A DNA stretch of 64,000 nt from Methylophaga thalassica MP (lineage in GTDB: Bacteria > Pseudomonadota > Gammaproteobacteria > Nitrosococcales > Methylophagaceae), in the NCBI RefSeq assembly GCF_000214595.1, contig NZ_AFIG01000001.1, positions 372,001 through 436,000 of the forward strand, in the 5' to 3' direction. The notes beneath the pieces were generated by a model. That model saw only the letters and a list, made by a program, of their open reading frames with translations. It did no database searches and was not told the origin of the DNA. Shown here piece after piece: positions 29,370 through 38,716 of this stretch; the stretch's first letter is position 1, and every line of letters starts with the position of its first letter. Made by a program: the position numbers and the translations under genes.

Positions 29370-29966
29370 ATGCTTGAGACTTATGCCTTACCCGTCATTT
29401 TATTGGTGGTCGCTTATCTTTTTGGCTCATTATCGAGTGCGATCATTTTATGTAAGCTGGCAGGCTTGCCGGACCCACGAACTCAGGGCTCAGGTAATCC
29501 CGGTGCAACTAACGTACTGCGATTTGGCGGTAAAAAACTGGCAGCAACTGTCTTGCTGTTTGATGTTTTGAAAGGCGTCATTCCGGTAGCAATTGCACAT
29601 GCCATCGGCCTTGATATGGTGTGGGTCGCCGCAACAGCGTTTGCCGCCTTTTTAGGTCACCTGTTTCCGATCTTTTTTGAATTCAAAGGTGGCAAAGGGG
29701 TCGCTACCGCATTGGGTGGCTTTATCGCTCTATCACCGATACTGGCCGCAGCAGGATTAGTCACTTGGTTAGTGGTGTTTGCTGTGACACGTATATCGTC
29801 TCTATCTGCCTTAGTGGCTGCTGCCCTTACCCCGGTTTATAGTTTGTGGCTTATCGATAGTGTCAATGCGCGTTGGATTATTCTACTGACTGCCTTGTTA
29901 TTAATTGCCCGTCATCACGGTAATATCCGTCGCCTACTGGCTAAGGAAGAGTCAAAGTCTGGCTAA
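29370..29966 (+). CDS. plsY: Acyl-phosphate:glycerol-3-phosphate acyltransferase PlsY
   Basis: A 198-residue inner-membrane protein with about five helices. It shows the three PlsY motifs: GSLSSAIIL and GSGNPGATNVLR near the N-terminus, GHLFPIFFEFKGGKGVATALG in the middle, and ARHHGNIRRLL at the C-terminus. It makes lysophosphatidate, the first acylation in phospholipid synthesis. The position divergent from folB and convergent with tsaD is the standard gammaproteobacterial layout. It ends 2 bp from the tsaD stop. Confidence 0.96.
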   Translation: MLETYALPVILLVVAYLFGSLSSAIILCKLAGLPDPRTQGSGNPGATNVLRFGGKKLAATVLLFDVLKGVIPVAIAHAIGLDMVWVAATAFAAFLGHLFPIFFEFKGGKGVATALGGFIALSPILAAAGLVTWLVVFAVTRISSLSALVAAALTPVYSLWLIDSVNARWIILLTALLLIARHHGNIRRLLAKEESKSG

Positions 29967-29968
29967 AG

Positions 29969-30976
29969 CTAGGGTGGGCTGAGTTCGTTAAGTGGCCAGC
30001 GCGGTCTGACAGTGAAGCTCGGTATTTCCTGATGTTTCATTGCTTGATGGCGCATGGCACCAGCAAAAGCAATCATGGCACCATTGTCACTGCAAAATTG
30101 TTGCCGAGGATAAAAAACGTCAACGCCTTTCATTGAATCTAATTTTTGGCGTAATGCTTTATTTGCACTTACCCCACCGGCGACAACTAATCGCTTATGT
30201 CCGGTCTGTTTCAACGCCCTTTTACATTTGATAGCCAGTGTTTCAACCACCGCAGTTTGAAAAGCCAGTGCAATATCGGCTTTATCTTGATCGGATTGCT
30301 CTGTTTCCATCCAGGTATTCATCGCAAATGTTTTTAAGCCACTAAAGCTGAAGTCCAAACCGGGACGATTAGTCATAGGCCGAGGAAACACAAAGCGATC
30401 GGCGACACCTTGTTCTGCCTTGGCCGCAAGGTATGGGCCGCCTGGATAATCCATGCCTAAAAGTTTGGCTGTTTTATCAAAAGCCTCACCTACCGCATCA
30501 TCAATCGATTCACCTAATAATTCGTACTGGCCAATACCTCTTACATCCACCAATTGGGTGTGACCGCCGGACACCAGTAGTGAGACAAAGGGGAAAGCCG
30601 GTGCAGGTACTTCCAGTAAAGGTGACAGCAAATGTCCTTCCATGTGATTGACGGCTAAAGCGGGAATATTTAACGCCCAGGCTAAACTGCGGCCGATTGC
30701 TGCGCCAACTAACAGAGCGCCAGCTAGGCCAGGTCCTGCTGTATAAGCGACAGCATCAATGTCTGCAGTGGTTAAGGACGCAGCATCTAATACTTCTTCA
30801 ATAAGCGGTAATGTTTTACGGATATGATCTCTGGAAGCCAGTTCTGGTACGACACCGCCATACTCAGCATGCATAGCGATCTGACTAAATAAGCGGTGAG
30901 CGAGCAACCCTTTTTCCATGTCGTAAATAGCGACACCGGTTTCGTCACATGAAGATTCAATACCTAAAACACGCAT
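29969..30976 (-). CDS. tsaD: tRNA N6-threonylcarbamoyladenosine transferase subunit TsaD
   Basis: A 335-residue ASKHA-fold protein that transfers threonylcarbamoyl to A37 of ANN-decoding tRNAs. It has [17 protein letters not shown] at the N-terminus, the metal-binding HMEGH (in [13 protein letters not shown]), SGGHTQLV and the C-terminal [13 protein letters not shown] and [14 protein letters not shown] start at ATG 30976 (MRVLGIESS), the family start; the frame stays open upstream but without homology. It is divergent from rpsU, as in many gammaproteobacteria. Confidence 0.96.
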   Translation of the reverse strand: MRVLGIESSCDETGVAIYDMEKGLLAHRLFSQIAMHAEYGGVVPELASRDHIRKTLPLIEEVLDAASLTTADIDAVAYTAGPGLAGALLVGAAIGRSLAWALNIPALAVNHMEGHLLSPLLEVPAPAFPFVSLLVSGGHTQLVDVRGIGQYELLGESIDDAVGEAFDKTAKLLGMDYPGGPYLAAKAEQGVADRFVFPRPMTNRPGLDFSFSGLKTFAMNTWMETEQSDQDKADIALAFQTAVVETLAIKCKRALKQTGHKRLVVAGGVSANKALRQKLDSMKGVDVFYPRQQFCSDNGAMIAFAGAMRHQAMKHQEIPSFTVRPRWPLNELSPP

Positions 30977-31046
30977 TTTTTTCCTAAGCTTTTGCATTAA
31001 TACCTGCCTATTATGCCCTTTTTTATAAATAAAGTGATTTAACTGT

Positions 31047-31074
31047 TTGCTTTCTGGTGAATATTTCGTACAAT
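31047..31074 (+). promoter_or_regulatory. Candidate sigma-70 promoter for rpsU
   Basis: TTGCTT (31047-31052) and TACAAT (31069-31074) are 16 bp apart, placed about 40 bp before the rpsU ATG. This fits a promoter for the rpsU-yqeY-dnaG operon; by sequence alone only. Confidence 0.5.
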
Positions 31075-31114
31075 TAGGGGTTTCCATACAAGAATTGTTT
31101 AGGGAGTTTTTTGA

Positions 31115-31330
31115 ATGCCTGCAGTAAGAGTAAAAGAGAACGAACCATTTGACGTCGCTCTACGTCGTTTTAAACGTGCATGTGAAAAAGCTGGCACAGT
31201 TGCTGAAGCCCGTGCTCGTGAAGCTTATGAAAAACCAACTACTGTACGTAAACGTGCCGCAGCCGCAGCCGTAAAACGTCACCAGAAGAAACTGTCTCGC
31301 GAAAACGCAAGCCGTATCCGTCTTTACTAA
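31115..31330 (+). CDS. rpsU: 30S ribosomal protein S21
   Basis: A 71-residue basic protein, the exact length of S21. [20 protein letters not shown] at the start and the Arg/Lys-rich C-terminus ([18 protein letters not shown]) identify it. S21 is needed for initiation on the 30S subunit. It opens the rpsU-yqeY-dnaG-rpoD series. The ribosome site is AGGGAG, about 9 bases before the ATG. Confidence 0.98.
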   Translation: MPAVRVKENEPFDVALRRFKRACEKAGTVAEARAREAYEKPTTVRKRAAAAAVKRHQKKLSRENASRIRLY

Positions 31331-31362
31331 AATCGCTATATTCAGAGACTAAACTAAATATC

Positions 31363-31824
31363 ATGCCTGCAGAAGCCAGCCCGTTAAAAGTTACTATTCA
31401 AGACAGCATCAAAGATGCGATGCGCGCCAAAGACAAAGAACGTCTTGCAGTGTTACGTCAAATTTCAGCTGCCATCAAGCAAGTTGAAGTAGATAACCGG
31501 GTTGACCTTTCTGACGATGATATTGTCGTTATCCTGACCAAAATGATCAAACAACGTCGTGAAGCATTAGAACAATACGAAAATGCTTCTCGTGCGGATT
31601 TGGCGGATATCGAAAAGGCTGAACTCGTGGTCATTGAAGAGTTTATGCCTGAGCAACTCTCTGAAGAAGAAATTGCGCAAGCTATTCAATCAGCCATTGA
31701 TGAAGCGGGTGCAAGTAGCATTAAAGACATGGGCGCAGTCATGAATGTGTTGCGACCAAAAATTCAAGGCCGTGCTGACATGGCCGCAGTAAGTGGACAA
31801 GTTAAATCAGCGTTGAGCAATTAA
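31363..31824 (+). CDS. GatB/YqeY domain protein
   Basis: A 153-residue protein of the YqeY family, homologous to the tail domain of GatB that contacts tRNA. Segments are LKVTIQDSIKDAMRAKDKER, IVVILTKMIKQRREALEQYE and VVIEEFMPEQLSEEEI, with MGAVMNVLRPKIQGRADM at the end. Its function is not settled; amidotransferase-like tRNA binding is inferred from the fold. Its place between rpsU and dnaG is conserved in many proteobacteria. Confidence 0.93.
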   Translation: MPAEASPLKVTIQDSIKDAMRAKDKERLAVLRQISAAIKQVEVDNRVDLSDDDIVVILTKMIKQRREALEQYENASRADLADIEKAELVVIEEFMPEQLSEEEIAQAIQSAIDEAGASSIKDMGAVMNVLRPKIQGRADMAAVSGQVKSALSN

Positions 31825-31895
31825 AACAGCCACGCTGCCGTATCTCATCAAGATATGGTTAATATTTACAGCAAATTTCAGCCATAATAACTAAT

Positions 31896-33617
31896 ATGGC
31901 TGGTCAAATACCCCCACAATTCATTGATGAGTTGCTAGCCCGGGTCGATATCGTCGATATCATTGATACCCGGGTTGCACTGAAGAAAGCAGGCAAGAAT
32001 TTGCATGCCTGCTGTCCTTTTCATAATGAAAAAACCCCCTCGTTTACAGTCAGTCCGGATAAGCAGTTCTATCACTGCTTTGGTTGTGGAGCCCATGGCA
32101 CGGCGATAGGGTTTCTGATGGAATATGATCAGTTAAGCTTTCCTGAAGCTATTCAGGAATTGGCTGATCAGGTTGGCATGACCGTACCTACCACGCAAAA
32201 TGTTTCACAATCACCCCAGCAGAAAAACCTTTATGACCTGATGGACAAGGTCAGTCAGTTTTATGTCCATCAATTACAAACACATCCAGACAGACAGGTT
32301 TTTGTCGATTATTTAAAGTCCAGAGGCTTATCCAAAAACACCATAGAGACCTTTGGAATCGGTATGGCTCCCGATGGTTGGGATAATGTTTTAAAGACAT
32401 TTGGTTCATCTCAGACACTGGTGAAACAGCTTCTCGATACGGGCCTGCTAATCAAAAATGATGCTGGGCGGACCTATGACCGTTTTCGTCATCGATTGAT
32501 GTTTCCTATTCGCGACAGACGGGGTCGTGTTATCGGTTTTGGTGGTCGGGTGTTGGATGACTCAACGCCAAAATACCTTAACTCGCCGGAAACACCGATC
32601 TTCCATAAGGGCACTGAGTTATACGGTCTCTATCAAGCGAGAAAGCAAAATCGTAAACTCGAACGCATACTGATTGTAGAAGGCTATATGGATGTGATTG
32701 CATTAGCCGAACACGGCATAACTAATGCTGTTGCAACATTAGGTACCGCTACCACCCCAGATCACTTGCGACAGTTACTTCGAACAGCGCCCGAAGTCGT
32801 TTTTTGCTTTGATGGGGATCGTGCAGGCAGAGAAGCGGCCTGGCGAGCGGCCGAAAATGCCCTTCCTATGTTAGGAGGTAATCAGCAACTTAAGTTTATG
32901 TTCCTGCCAGATGGTGAAGATCCCGATAGTATGGTACGAAAACACGGTGCTGAAGCATTTGAGTCAGAAGTCTTACACGCACAAAATTATTCTGATTTTT
33001 TCTTTGCATGGCTAACTGAGAAAGTCGAGCTGGGATCAATGGATGGGCGTGCAAGACTTGTCGAGATAGCAAAGCCTTATCTTAAACATGTTCCGGCGGG
33101 GGTTTACAGAGATATGCTGGAGCAACGCCTAGCGGAATTGAGCCAGACGAATATGGCGACGCTAAATCGTCATATTGAAAAACCAGCACAGAAACAGCAA
33201 CGCCCAGCCAAAAAACAAACTATGGCGACAATGACGCCACTCAGGCTGGCTATTAGCATTCTTTTGCAATATCCGATTCTGGCGCGTGAAATTGATGACA
33301 CATCGTCAATTAGTTCACTTGATTTACCTGGCGTTAATATTCTTAAAGAATTGCTTGAAACTCTTCATGAGCATCCCCATCTAACTACTGCGGCACTTCT
33401 AGAACGTTGGCGTAACAGGGAAAATAGTGCGCATCTTCAGAAACTAGCGCTGCAAAGTTTGAGTCTATCGGCAGATGAACTGAAGTACGAGTTGCTCGGT
33501 ATTTTTTCGCAACTGCAAAAACAGGCAAAACAACAACGACGAATTTATCTCGAGTCAAAGCCGCTCAGTGAATTAACTGAGGCTGAAAAAGCAGAATTAC
33601 GGTTATCTCAGAGCTAA
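31896..33617 (+). CDS. dnaG: DNA primase
   Basis: A 573-residue primase that makes RNA primers for replication. The N-terminal zinc domain has CCPFHNEKTPSF and CFGCGAHG (Cys-His-Cys2). The catalytic TOPRIM part has LIVEGYMDVIALAEHGI (Glu) and VVFCFDGDRAGREAAW (Asp pair). The C-terminal helicase-binding domain is the more variable region from about residue 430. It lies in the macromolecular-synthesis operon before rpoD. Confidence 0.97.
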   Translation: MAGQIPPQFIDELLARVDIVDIIDTRVALKKAGKNLHACCPFHNEKTPSFTVSPDKQFYHCFGCGAHGTAIGFLMEYDQLSFPEAIQELADQVGMTVPTTQNVSQSPQQKNLYDLMDKVSQFYVHQLQTHPDRQVFVDYLKSRGLSKNTIETFGIGMAPDGWDNVLKTFGSSQTLVKQLLDTGLLIKNDAGRTYDRFRHRLMFPIRDRRGRVIGFGGRVLDDSTPKYLNSPETPIFHKGTELYGLYQARKQNRKLERILIVEGYMDVIALAEHGITNAVATLGTATTPDHLRQLLRTAPEVVFCFDGDRAGREAAWRAAENALPMLGGNQQLKFMFLPDGEDPDSMVRKHGAEAFESEVLHAQNYSDFFFAWLTEKVELGSMDGRARLVEIAKPYLKHVPAGVYRDMLEQRLAELSQTNMATLNRHIEKPAQKQQRPAKKQTMATMTPLRLAISILLQYPILAREIDDTSSISSLDLPGVNILKELLETLHEHPHLTTAALLERWRNRENSAHLQKLALQSLSLSADELKYELLGIFSQLQKQAKQQRRIYLESKPLSELTEAEKAELRLSQS

Positions 33618-33657
33618 ATGTTTATGTTAATTTGATGCAATAAATTTGTCATTTCAG

Positions 33658-33663
33658 TATAAT
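33658..33663 (+). promoter_or_regulatory. Candidate -10 element upstream of rpoD
   Basis: A perfect TATAAT lies 45 bp before the rpoD ATG, in the AT-rich dnaG-rpoD gap. No good -35 hexamer is found at the right distance (TTGATG is 20 bp away), so this may be a weak, activated or other-sigma promoter that adds to read-through from rpsU. Confidence 0.4.
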
Positions 33664-33707
33664 GAAGTGTTCACGTCTATATAGCGTCACAGGGTTAAAG
33701 GGGCTGC

Positions 33708-35552
33708 ATGAAAGATCAACAATCACGCGTTAAGGAACTGATCGCCTTAGGTAAAGAACGTGGTTATCTCACTTATGGTGAGATTAATGATCATCTTCCG
33801 GAAGATTTGGTAGATGCTGATCAGGTCGAAGATATTGTCAGCATGTTCAGTGACCTCGGTATTATGGTCCATGAAGATGGCATGGATACCGATGAAATGG
33901 AGCGTCTTGCTGAAGCGGTTTCGTCAAACGACGAAGTTTCAGATGAAGAAGCTGCTGCTGTTCTAGCAAGCTCTGATGGCGAATTTGGTCGAACCACCGA
34001 TCCAGTACGTATGTACATGCGCGAAATGGGCTCGGTAGAACTACTGACCCGTGAAGGCGAAATTGTCATTGCGAAACGCATTGAAGCAGGCTTACGTGAA
34101 AGCTTGATGATGCTTTCGACATATCCAGCCTGTATTTCATCCTTTTTAGAGTTGTATGACGCCGTCGAAGCCGGTGAAATGCGTCTGAACGAGCTGATAA
34201 AAGGCTTTGTTTCTGCTGAAGAACTCGTGGAAGAACATGATGATCTGAGTGATACAGATGATGATGACGCAGATGATGATTCTGATAGCGATTCAGATGA
34301 TGACGATGATGACTCTGTGGATAACGTCAGTGATGACGATGATTCTGGCGAAATTGATCCTGAAGAAGCACGTGTTCGCTTTGAAGCATTAAAAGAAAGC
34401 TTTAATGCCTACCTGAAAGCAGAAGGTGAAGAGGCTGAGGCATCACGTGAGCAAGCTAGTGCACAGTTTATGGAGTTTAAACTTACTCCAAAAACATTGG
34501 CTTACCTGAATGACCTGATGAGCGAAACAGTCAACGAAATCCGTAATCAAGAAAGAATTATTATGGATATCGTGGTAGAACAAGCCCGCATGAATCGCCG
34601 CGACTTTATTGATTCATTCCAGGGCAACGAAAGTAATGTTAACTGGGCTGATAAACATATCAGAGCGAAAAAACATTACTCTTCTACCATCAAGAAACAT
34701 CATGATGAAATTATCGCTGCACAGTCAGTTTTAGCTGAGATTGCAGAAAGTCGTGGTATGTCAATTTCTGAAATAAAAGAAATTTCACGTCAAATGTCGA
34801 TCGCAGAAGCAAAAGCTCGTCGTGCGAAGAAAGAAATGGTGGAGGCGAATCTGCGTCTGGTTATTTCTATTGCGAAAAAATATACTAACCGCGGTTTACA
34901 ATTCCTGGACTTAATTCAGGAAGGTAACATCGGTTTGATGAAAGCCGTTGATAAGTTTGAATATCAACGTGGTTATAAGTTTTCAACCTATGCTACCTGG
35001 TGGATTCGTCAGGCGATAACCCGATCTATTGCGGATCAGGCTCGTACGATTCGTATCCCTGTGCACATGATTGAAACAATTAACAAATTGAACCGTGTTG
35101 CACGCCAAATGCTACAGGAAATGGGCCGTGAACCTACTCCTGATGAATTGGCAGAACGCGTTGATATGCCAGAAGATAAAGTACGTAAAGTGCTGAAAAT
35201 TTCTAAAGAACCCATTTCGATGGAAACACCGATTGGTGATGACGAAGATTCGCACTTAGGTGACTTTGTTGAAGATGTGAATGTGATTTCACCTTCAGAT
35301 TCTGCGATAATAGAAGGCTTGCGTGAAGCGACTCAAGGCGTGTTAAACGGCTTAACAGAAAGAGAAGCAAAAGTATTACGTATGCGTTTTGGTATTGATA
35401 TGAACACCGACCATACGCTGGAAGAAGTTGGCAAACAGTTTGATGTAACACGTGAACGTATTCGTCAGATTGAAGCGAAAGCATTACGTAAACTACGCCA
35501 CCCTTCACGTTCTGATCAATTACGAAGCTTCCTGGATTCAGAAGGTTCTTAA
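33708..35552 (+). CDS. rpoD: RNA polymerase primary sigma factor RpoD
   Basis: A 614-residue sigma-70. Region 1.1 is at the N-terminus, region 1.2 is [20 protein letters not shown], region 2 contains [32 protein letters not shown] and [20 protein letters not shown], region 3 [14 protein letters not shown], and region 4 [20 protein letters not shown]. The non-conserved spacer between regions 1.2 and 2 holds an Asp/Ser-rich stretch (about residues 175-225). AAAGGGG before the ATG is the ribosome site. It closes the rpsU-dnaG-rpoD series and is followed by tRNA-Ile(CAU). Confidence 0.98.
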   Translation: MKDQQSRVKELIALGKERGYLTYGEINDHLPEDLVDADQVEDIVSMFSDLGIMVHEDGMDTDEMERLAEAVSSNDEVSDEEAAAVLASSDGEFGRTTDPVRMYMREMGSVELLTREGEIVIAKRIEAGLRESLMMLSTYPACISSFLELYDAVEAGEMRLNELIKGFVSAEELVEEHDDLSDTDDDDADDDSDSDSDDDDDDSVDNVSDDDDSGEIDPEEARVRFEALKESFNAYLKAEGEEAEASREQASAQFMEFKLTPKTLAYLNDLMSETVNEIRNQERIIMDIVVEQARMNRRDFIDSFQGNESNVNWADKHIRAKKHYSSTIKKHHDEIIAAQSVLAEIAESRGMSISEIKEISRQMSIAEAKARRAKKEMVEANLRLVISIAKKYTNRGLQFLDLIQEGNIGLMKAVDKFEYQRGYKFSTYATWWIRQAITRSIADQARTIRIPVHMIETINKLNRVARQMLQEMGREPTPDELAERVDMPEDKVRKVLKISKEPISMETPIGDDEDSHLGDFVEDVNVISPSDSAIIEGLREATQGVLNGLTEREAKVLRMRFGIDMNTDHTLEEVGKQFDVTRERIRQIEAKALRKLRHPSRSDQLRSFLDSEGS

Positions 35553-35564
35553 GCTAGTCAAAAG

Positions 35565-35640
35565 GGCCTATAGCTCAGTTGGTTAGAGCAGTGGACTCAT
35601 AATCCATTGGTCCTAGGTTCAAGTCCTAGTGGGCCCACCA
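35565..35640 (+). tRNA. tRNA-Ile (anticodon CAU, needs lysidine)
   Basis: A 76-nt tRNA with encoded CCA. The acceptor stem is GGGCCTA with TGGGCCC (one G-U pair), the D arm is AGCTCAGTTGGTTAGAGCA, the anticodon CAT is at 35598-35600, and the T arm is CTAGG TTCAAGT CCTAG. CAT could mean Met or Ile2; the variable loop TTGGTC, the T-loop TTCAAGT and the place just after rpoD match E. coli ileX rather than the elongator Met tRNA, so Ile2 (AUA-reading after TilS modification) is favoured. Confidence 0.85.
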
Positions 35641-35648
35641 ATACAATC

Positions 35649-35684
35649 AAAGCCTTGTTACCAGTCAGGTATCAAGGCTTTTTT
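35649..35684 (+). terminator. Terminator after tRNA-Ile
   Basis: A stem AAAGCCTTG (35649-35657) pairs with CAAGGCTTT, with a 15-nt loop that itself holds a small hairpin (ACC with GGT), followed by T residues. It ends the rpoD/tRNA transcript. Confidence 0.82.
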
Positions 35685-35807
35685 ATTGCTCCATGTTTGA
35701 TAAATAATTCACACAATATTGATTATCATCATTTATAAGTCAGATGTAGTTGTGAAGCCAACAAACTGTTGGCACAGTATGAATATATTTCTTGTATGAG
35801 AGTGCTT

Positions 35808-36455
35808 ATGGATGATGAATTGGGCTTGTCAGATATTAGAACGAGCTATCAAAAAGGCTCTCTTGAGGAGCAGAAGAGTGCAGATGAGCCATTAAGTCAG
35901 TTTAAGGCGTGGTTAGCTGAGGCTTTAGATAAAGACGTTAATGAAGCCAATGCAATGACGCTAGCGACTGTCGGTGAGCACGGACGGCCATCAAGTCGAC
36001 CAGTATTGATTAAAGGCTTTGATGAAAAAGGTCTAGTGTGGTTTACCAATTATCTGAGCCGGAAAGGACATCATTTAGCCATTAATCCATTTGCTTCATT
36101 ACAGTTCTTCTGGCCAGAGTTAGAACGCGTTATTCGAATTGAGGGCAAGGTTGAGAAGCTCGAAACTGTTGAGTCGGATCGATATTATGCATCAAGACCC
36201 CTGACTCATCGGATTGGTGCTTGGGCCTCCCCACAAAGCCAGGTGATTGATAATCGAAAAGTGATTGTAGAACAAGCAGCCAAATATGCATTGAAGTATG
36301 GCTTAACGCCCCCTCGGCCAGAACATTGGGGTGGTTACAGGTTGGTGCCGGATTATTGGGAGTTCTGGCAGGGCAGGCAAAGCCGCTTGCATGATCGCAT
36401 TTCATATAAATTAAGCGCTGATAAGCAGTGGATAAAACAACGCCTGGCACCATAA
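35808..36455 (+). CDS. pdxH: Pyridoxamine/pyridoxine 5'-phosphate oxidase
   Basis: A 215-residue FMN enzyme that makes pyridoxal phosphate. It has [58 protein letters not shown] and the C-terminal [20 protein letters not shown] followed by LHDRISY and QRLAP, all matching PdxH. I start at ATG 35808 (MDDELGLSD) by comparison with E. coli PdxH and because GAGAG precedes it; ATG 35796 is also open. It is a single gene between the tRNA and a terminator. Confidence 0.95.
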   Translation: MDDELGLSDIRTSYQKGSLEEQKSADEPLSQFKAWLAEALDKDVNEANAMTLATVGEHGRPSSRPVLIKGFDEKGLVWFTNYLSRKGHHLAINPFASLQFFWPELERVIRIEGKVEKLETVESDRYYASRPLTHRIGAWASPQSQVIDNRKVIVEQAAKYALKYGLTPPRPEHWGGYRLVPDYWEFWQGRQSRLHDRISYKLSADKQWIKQRLAP

Positions 36456-36586
36456 AAATCATCAGAAAATGTGAGCTAGCGCATACTTTGCCGTGTTTGA
36501 ATTTAACTTATTTGATAGCTTGACGTTAGCATGATTGTGAGGTGATTGGTTTCAGTTCTCACGTTTATTGCTCCTTCTAATTAGTT

Positions 36587-36615
36587 AAGCTAGGTTTTTA
36601 CCTAGCTTTTTTTTG
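36587..36615 (+). terminator. Terminator downstream of pdxH
   Basis: AAGCTAGGT (36587-36595) pairs with ACCTAGCTT (36600-36608) around TTTT and is followed by a T-run. It lies 131 bp after the pdxH stop; the gap between holds nothing recognisable. Confidence 0.83.
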
Positions 36616-36632
36616 CCCCAAGTCTTTTGAAC

Positions 36633-36657
36633 AAAAAAAAGCCCCAATTGAGGGGCT
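36633..36657 (-). terminator. Terminator of the crp/entericidin transcript
   Basis: Read on the minus strand, AGCCCC pairs with GGGGCT around TCAATT and is followed by eight T. It lies about 30 bp after the entericidin-like gene. Confidence 0.83.
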
Positions 36658-36686
36658 GAGAGTAAAAAACAAATAGGATAGGGCGA

Positions 36687-36827
36687 TTAATAATTTTTAT
36701 TTTCTGATGCCGAGTCTTCGATAGCATCGCCAGCAGATTCAACGTCTTTGCCAACACCTTCCATCGTATTACAGGCTGATAAAAATAGCGTTAAGGTTAA
36801 TGGAATTAATAAAGCTGTTAGTTTCAT
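36687..36827 (-). CDS. Entericidin-like small lipoprotein 1
   Basis: A 46-residue lipoprotein: signal peptide, lipobox LSAC (Cys19), NTMEGVGKDVESAGDAIED and a short tail, which is the EcnA/EcnB entericidin pattern. In E. coli these form a toxin/antidote lipoprotein pair under stress-sigma control. AGGAG lies 6-8 bases before the ATG and overlaps the stop codon of the Crp/Fnr gene only 9 bp upstream, so both come from one transcript. A close paralogue of the same length is at 39213-39353. Confidence 0.88.
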   Translation of the reverse strand: MKLTALLIPLTLTLFLSACNTMEGVGKDVESAGDAIEDSASENKNY

Positions 36828-36836
36828 AATTATCTC

Positions 36837-37595
36837 CTAGTATCCTCGTTTAGAGGGTTTAGTTAGTCTGGTCCAGTCTGGATAGGTTTCAAGGTAGGTT
36901 CTATCAAAACCAGATAGGTCAATTAAACCTTCCAGATTGTTAATTTCGATTTGTCCGTTTTTATTATCAATTAAACCTAAATCACGTAGGTGTTTAAATG
37001 TTCGACTGACGTGTACTGATGAAATACCGAGTGTGTCTCCAATAACACTCTGGTTCATGGGTAGATGAAATTCACATGCACGCTGATTTAGTCTCACCTT
37101 CATTTCGACAATAAAATGAGCGAGACGCTCAGCGGCATTTCGTCTACCGATATTGACAATTCTTTCAATCAGCATCGCTTGTTCTCTTGCCATGATCAGA
37201 AAGAATAAATCTGTCAGCCGTGGAGACTTTTCAAAAATTTCTGTCAATCTTTGTTTTGGGAACGGGCAGGCTTCAATGGGTGTTAAAGCCCTGAACTCAG
37301 TCAGTGAATGACTGAGACCAATTTCCCGAAGACCTAAAATCTGCCCTGGCAAGAAAATATCAAGAATTTGCCGTTGACCATCGGCCATGGTTTTTATGGC
37401 ACAAGCCCAGCCAGACCTCAGAGTATAAAAACGATCACTGTACTCACCAGCAAAGGCTAATCTCTCACCAGAGTCAAACTTGCGAGCATCTCTTTCGAGA
37501 GCTGCAAGAAGGTTTATTTCTGACTCTGATAATTCAACCATTTTTTCAAACTGGTGAACAATACAACTATCTGCATCGCTGATAACAGATTCCAT
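36837..37595 (-). CDS. Crp/Fnr family transcriptional regulator
   Basis: A 252-residue regulator with a cyclic-nucleotide-binding-like beta roll (about 25-130, with LAFAGEYSDRFYTLRSGWAC and GQILGLREIGLS), a long dimer helix, and a C-terminal helix-turn-helix (LPMNQSVIGDTLGISSVHVS then RTFKHLRDLGLI). There is no N-terminal Fnr-type cysteine cluster, so oxygen sensing by an iron-sulfur centre is unlikely. It resembles the regulators of stress or envelope genes in alpha- and gammaproteobacteria. It is co-transcribed with an entericidin-like gene and is close to other small stress-type genes. Confidence 0.88.
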   Translation of the reverse strand: MESVISDADSCIVHQFEKMVELSESEINLLAALERDARKFDSGERLAFAGEYSDRFYTLRSGWACAIKTMADGQRQILDIFLPGQILGLREIGLSHSLTEFRALTPIEACPFPKQRLTEIFEKSPRLTDLFFLIMAREQAMLIERIVNIGRRNAAERLAHFIVEMKVRLNQRACEFHLPMNQSVIGDTLGISSVHVSRTFKHLRDLGLIDNKNGQIEINNLEGLIDLSGFDRTYLETYPDWTRLTKPSKRGY

Positions 37596-37686
37596 GAAGA
37601 CTCGCTTAAATAATGTAGTTCAAAAGAGACTTTCTTGAATAAGTGATCACCGATTAAGAATGTCTGTATTTCGTGAGAATATACGC

Positions 37687-37851
37687 CTACATTGGGGGGC
37701 GTCTACCAGTGATGAAGAAAATAAGAGCAAGCACTAAACCGATAACAAATAGAATCCAAGCAATATTCGTTGCAGTACCTGCAACACCACTTAAACCTAG
37801 TGCACCAGCAATAATACCGATGATTAAAAACGTCAATGCCCAACTTAACAT
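37687..37851 (-). CDS. DUF1328 small membrane protein (YtjA-like)
   Basis: A 54-residue protein with two membrane helices: [20 protein letters not shown] then [20 protein letters not shown]. This is the DUF1328/YtjA family, 53-60 residues, common in stress-related operons; the molecular role is unknown. GGAAG precedes the ATG by about 7 bases. It is the first of the minus-strand small genes here, 91 bp upstream of the Crp/Fnr gene. Confidence 0.88.
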   Translation of the reverse strand: MLSWALTFLIIGIIAGALGLSGVAGTATNIAWILFVIGLVLALIFFITGRRPPM

Positions 37852-38112
37852 ATCTATCTTCCTTTATAGTGAATGGGAATGAATACGATATGTGTATTTC
37901 ATTGCGTCGTCTTTAACATATGTTAAGGCGATAATTATAAATCAACGATAGCTTAGATTAAGAAACAGCAAAACAATGAGTATTTCCGATAAATACTTTT
38001 TTGCTTATGAACTGCTTTTAATGTCACTATGGTTGAACAAATGCAGCATAACTTTTGTCAGCATCATGGTGTAAACAATATTTTCCACCTAACTTTAAAT
38101 GGAGATGTAAGT

Positions 38113-38355
38113 ATGAAATCAATGAGTGAATCAAAATCTTTTTCAATGATCTGCCGCGCATTACTTATTATGTTTGCTTTTGCCGGAGTTGGCTTATTGG
38201 CAGCATGTGACAACGATGGTCCAGCAGAAGAAATGGGTGAAAAAATTGATAACACGGTTGAAGATGCCGGTGATGCAATTGATGATGCCGCAGACGATGC
38301 TGGTGATGCCATTGAAGATTCAGCTGATGAAGTTGAAGATGCAACGGATAAATAG
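38113..38355 (+). CDS. Acidic repeat lipoprotein related to entericidins
   Basis: An 80-residue lipoprotein with a signal peptide, lipobox LAAC (Cys32) and a very acidic tail. The tail holds two copies of an Ala-Gly-Asp-Ala-Ile-Asp/Glu-Asp unit (residues 52-59 and 63-70). The same unit occurs once in each of the two entericidin-like proteins nearby, so this looks like an enlarged relative. The start ATG 38113 is chosen because GGAG lies upstream and it gives a clean signal peptide; the frame is open to 38029. Function unknown; stress-induced envelope lipoprotein is a guess. Confidence 0.75.
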   Translation: MKSMSESKSFSMICRALLIMFAFAGVGLLAACDNDGPAEEMGEKIDNTVEDAGDAIDDAADDAGDAIEDSADEVEDATDK

Positions 38356-38411
38356 TTGCCACGGAAAATAGTCTCGACGATACGTTTTAAACAAATCAAC
38401 AGGAGATAAAC

Positions 38412-38684
38412 ATGGCTACACAAACGACAAATCAAGAATTACAAGAACAGCTGGATGCATTACGTAAAGATTTTGCAGAGGTTACCAGCACGCTAAAAAA
38501 TCTGACATCAGAATATGCTCAGCAAGGCCAAGATAAAGTTAAGGCCGCTGCTCAACAAGCTCAACAGCAAGCTAAGGAATCACTAGCTAAAGCACAAGGC
38601 GAAGTTGAAGCGCATCCTTATACTAGTATGGCAGTAGCTTTTGGTATTGGTCTGGTGATCGGTAAAGTACTGGATAGAAAATAA
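38412..38684 (+). CDS. DUF883 family protein (ElaB/YqjD-like)
   Basis: A 90-residue protein with an N-terminal amphipathic helix rich in Gln, Ala and Lys, and a C-terminal membrane helix ending GIGLVIGKVLDRK. This is the ElaB/YgaM/YqjD (DUF883) pattern: a tail-anchored inner-membrane protein. In E. coli these are RpoS-controlled and bind ribosomes through the N-terminal part; whether that holds here is unknown. AGGAGA precedes the ATG. It is followed by a small membrane protein 32 bp on, as yqjD is by yqjE. Confidence 0.87.
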   Translation: MATQTTNQELQEQLDALRKDFAEVTSTLKNLTSEYAQQGQDKVKAAAQQAQQQAKESLAKAQGEVEAHPYTSMAVAFGIGLVIGKVLDRK

Positions 38685-38716
38685 CGCTACCCATCCTAGC
38701 GGATAAGAAGGTAACA

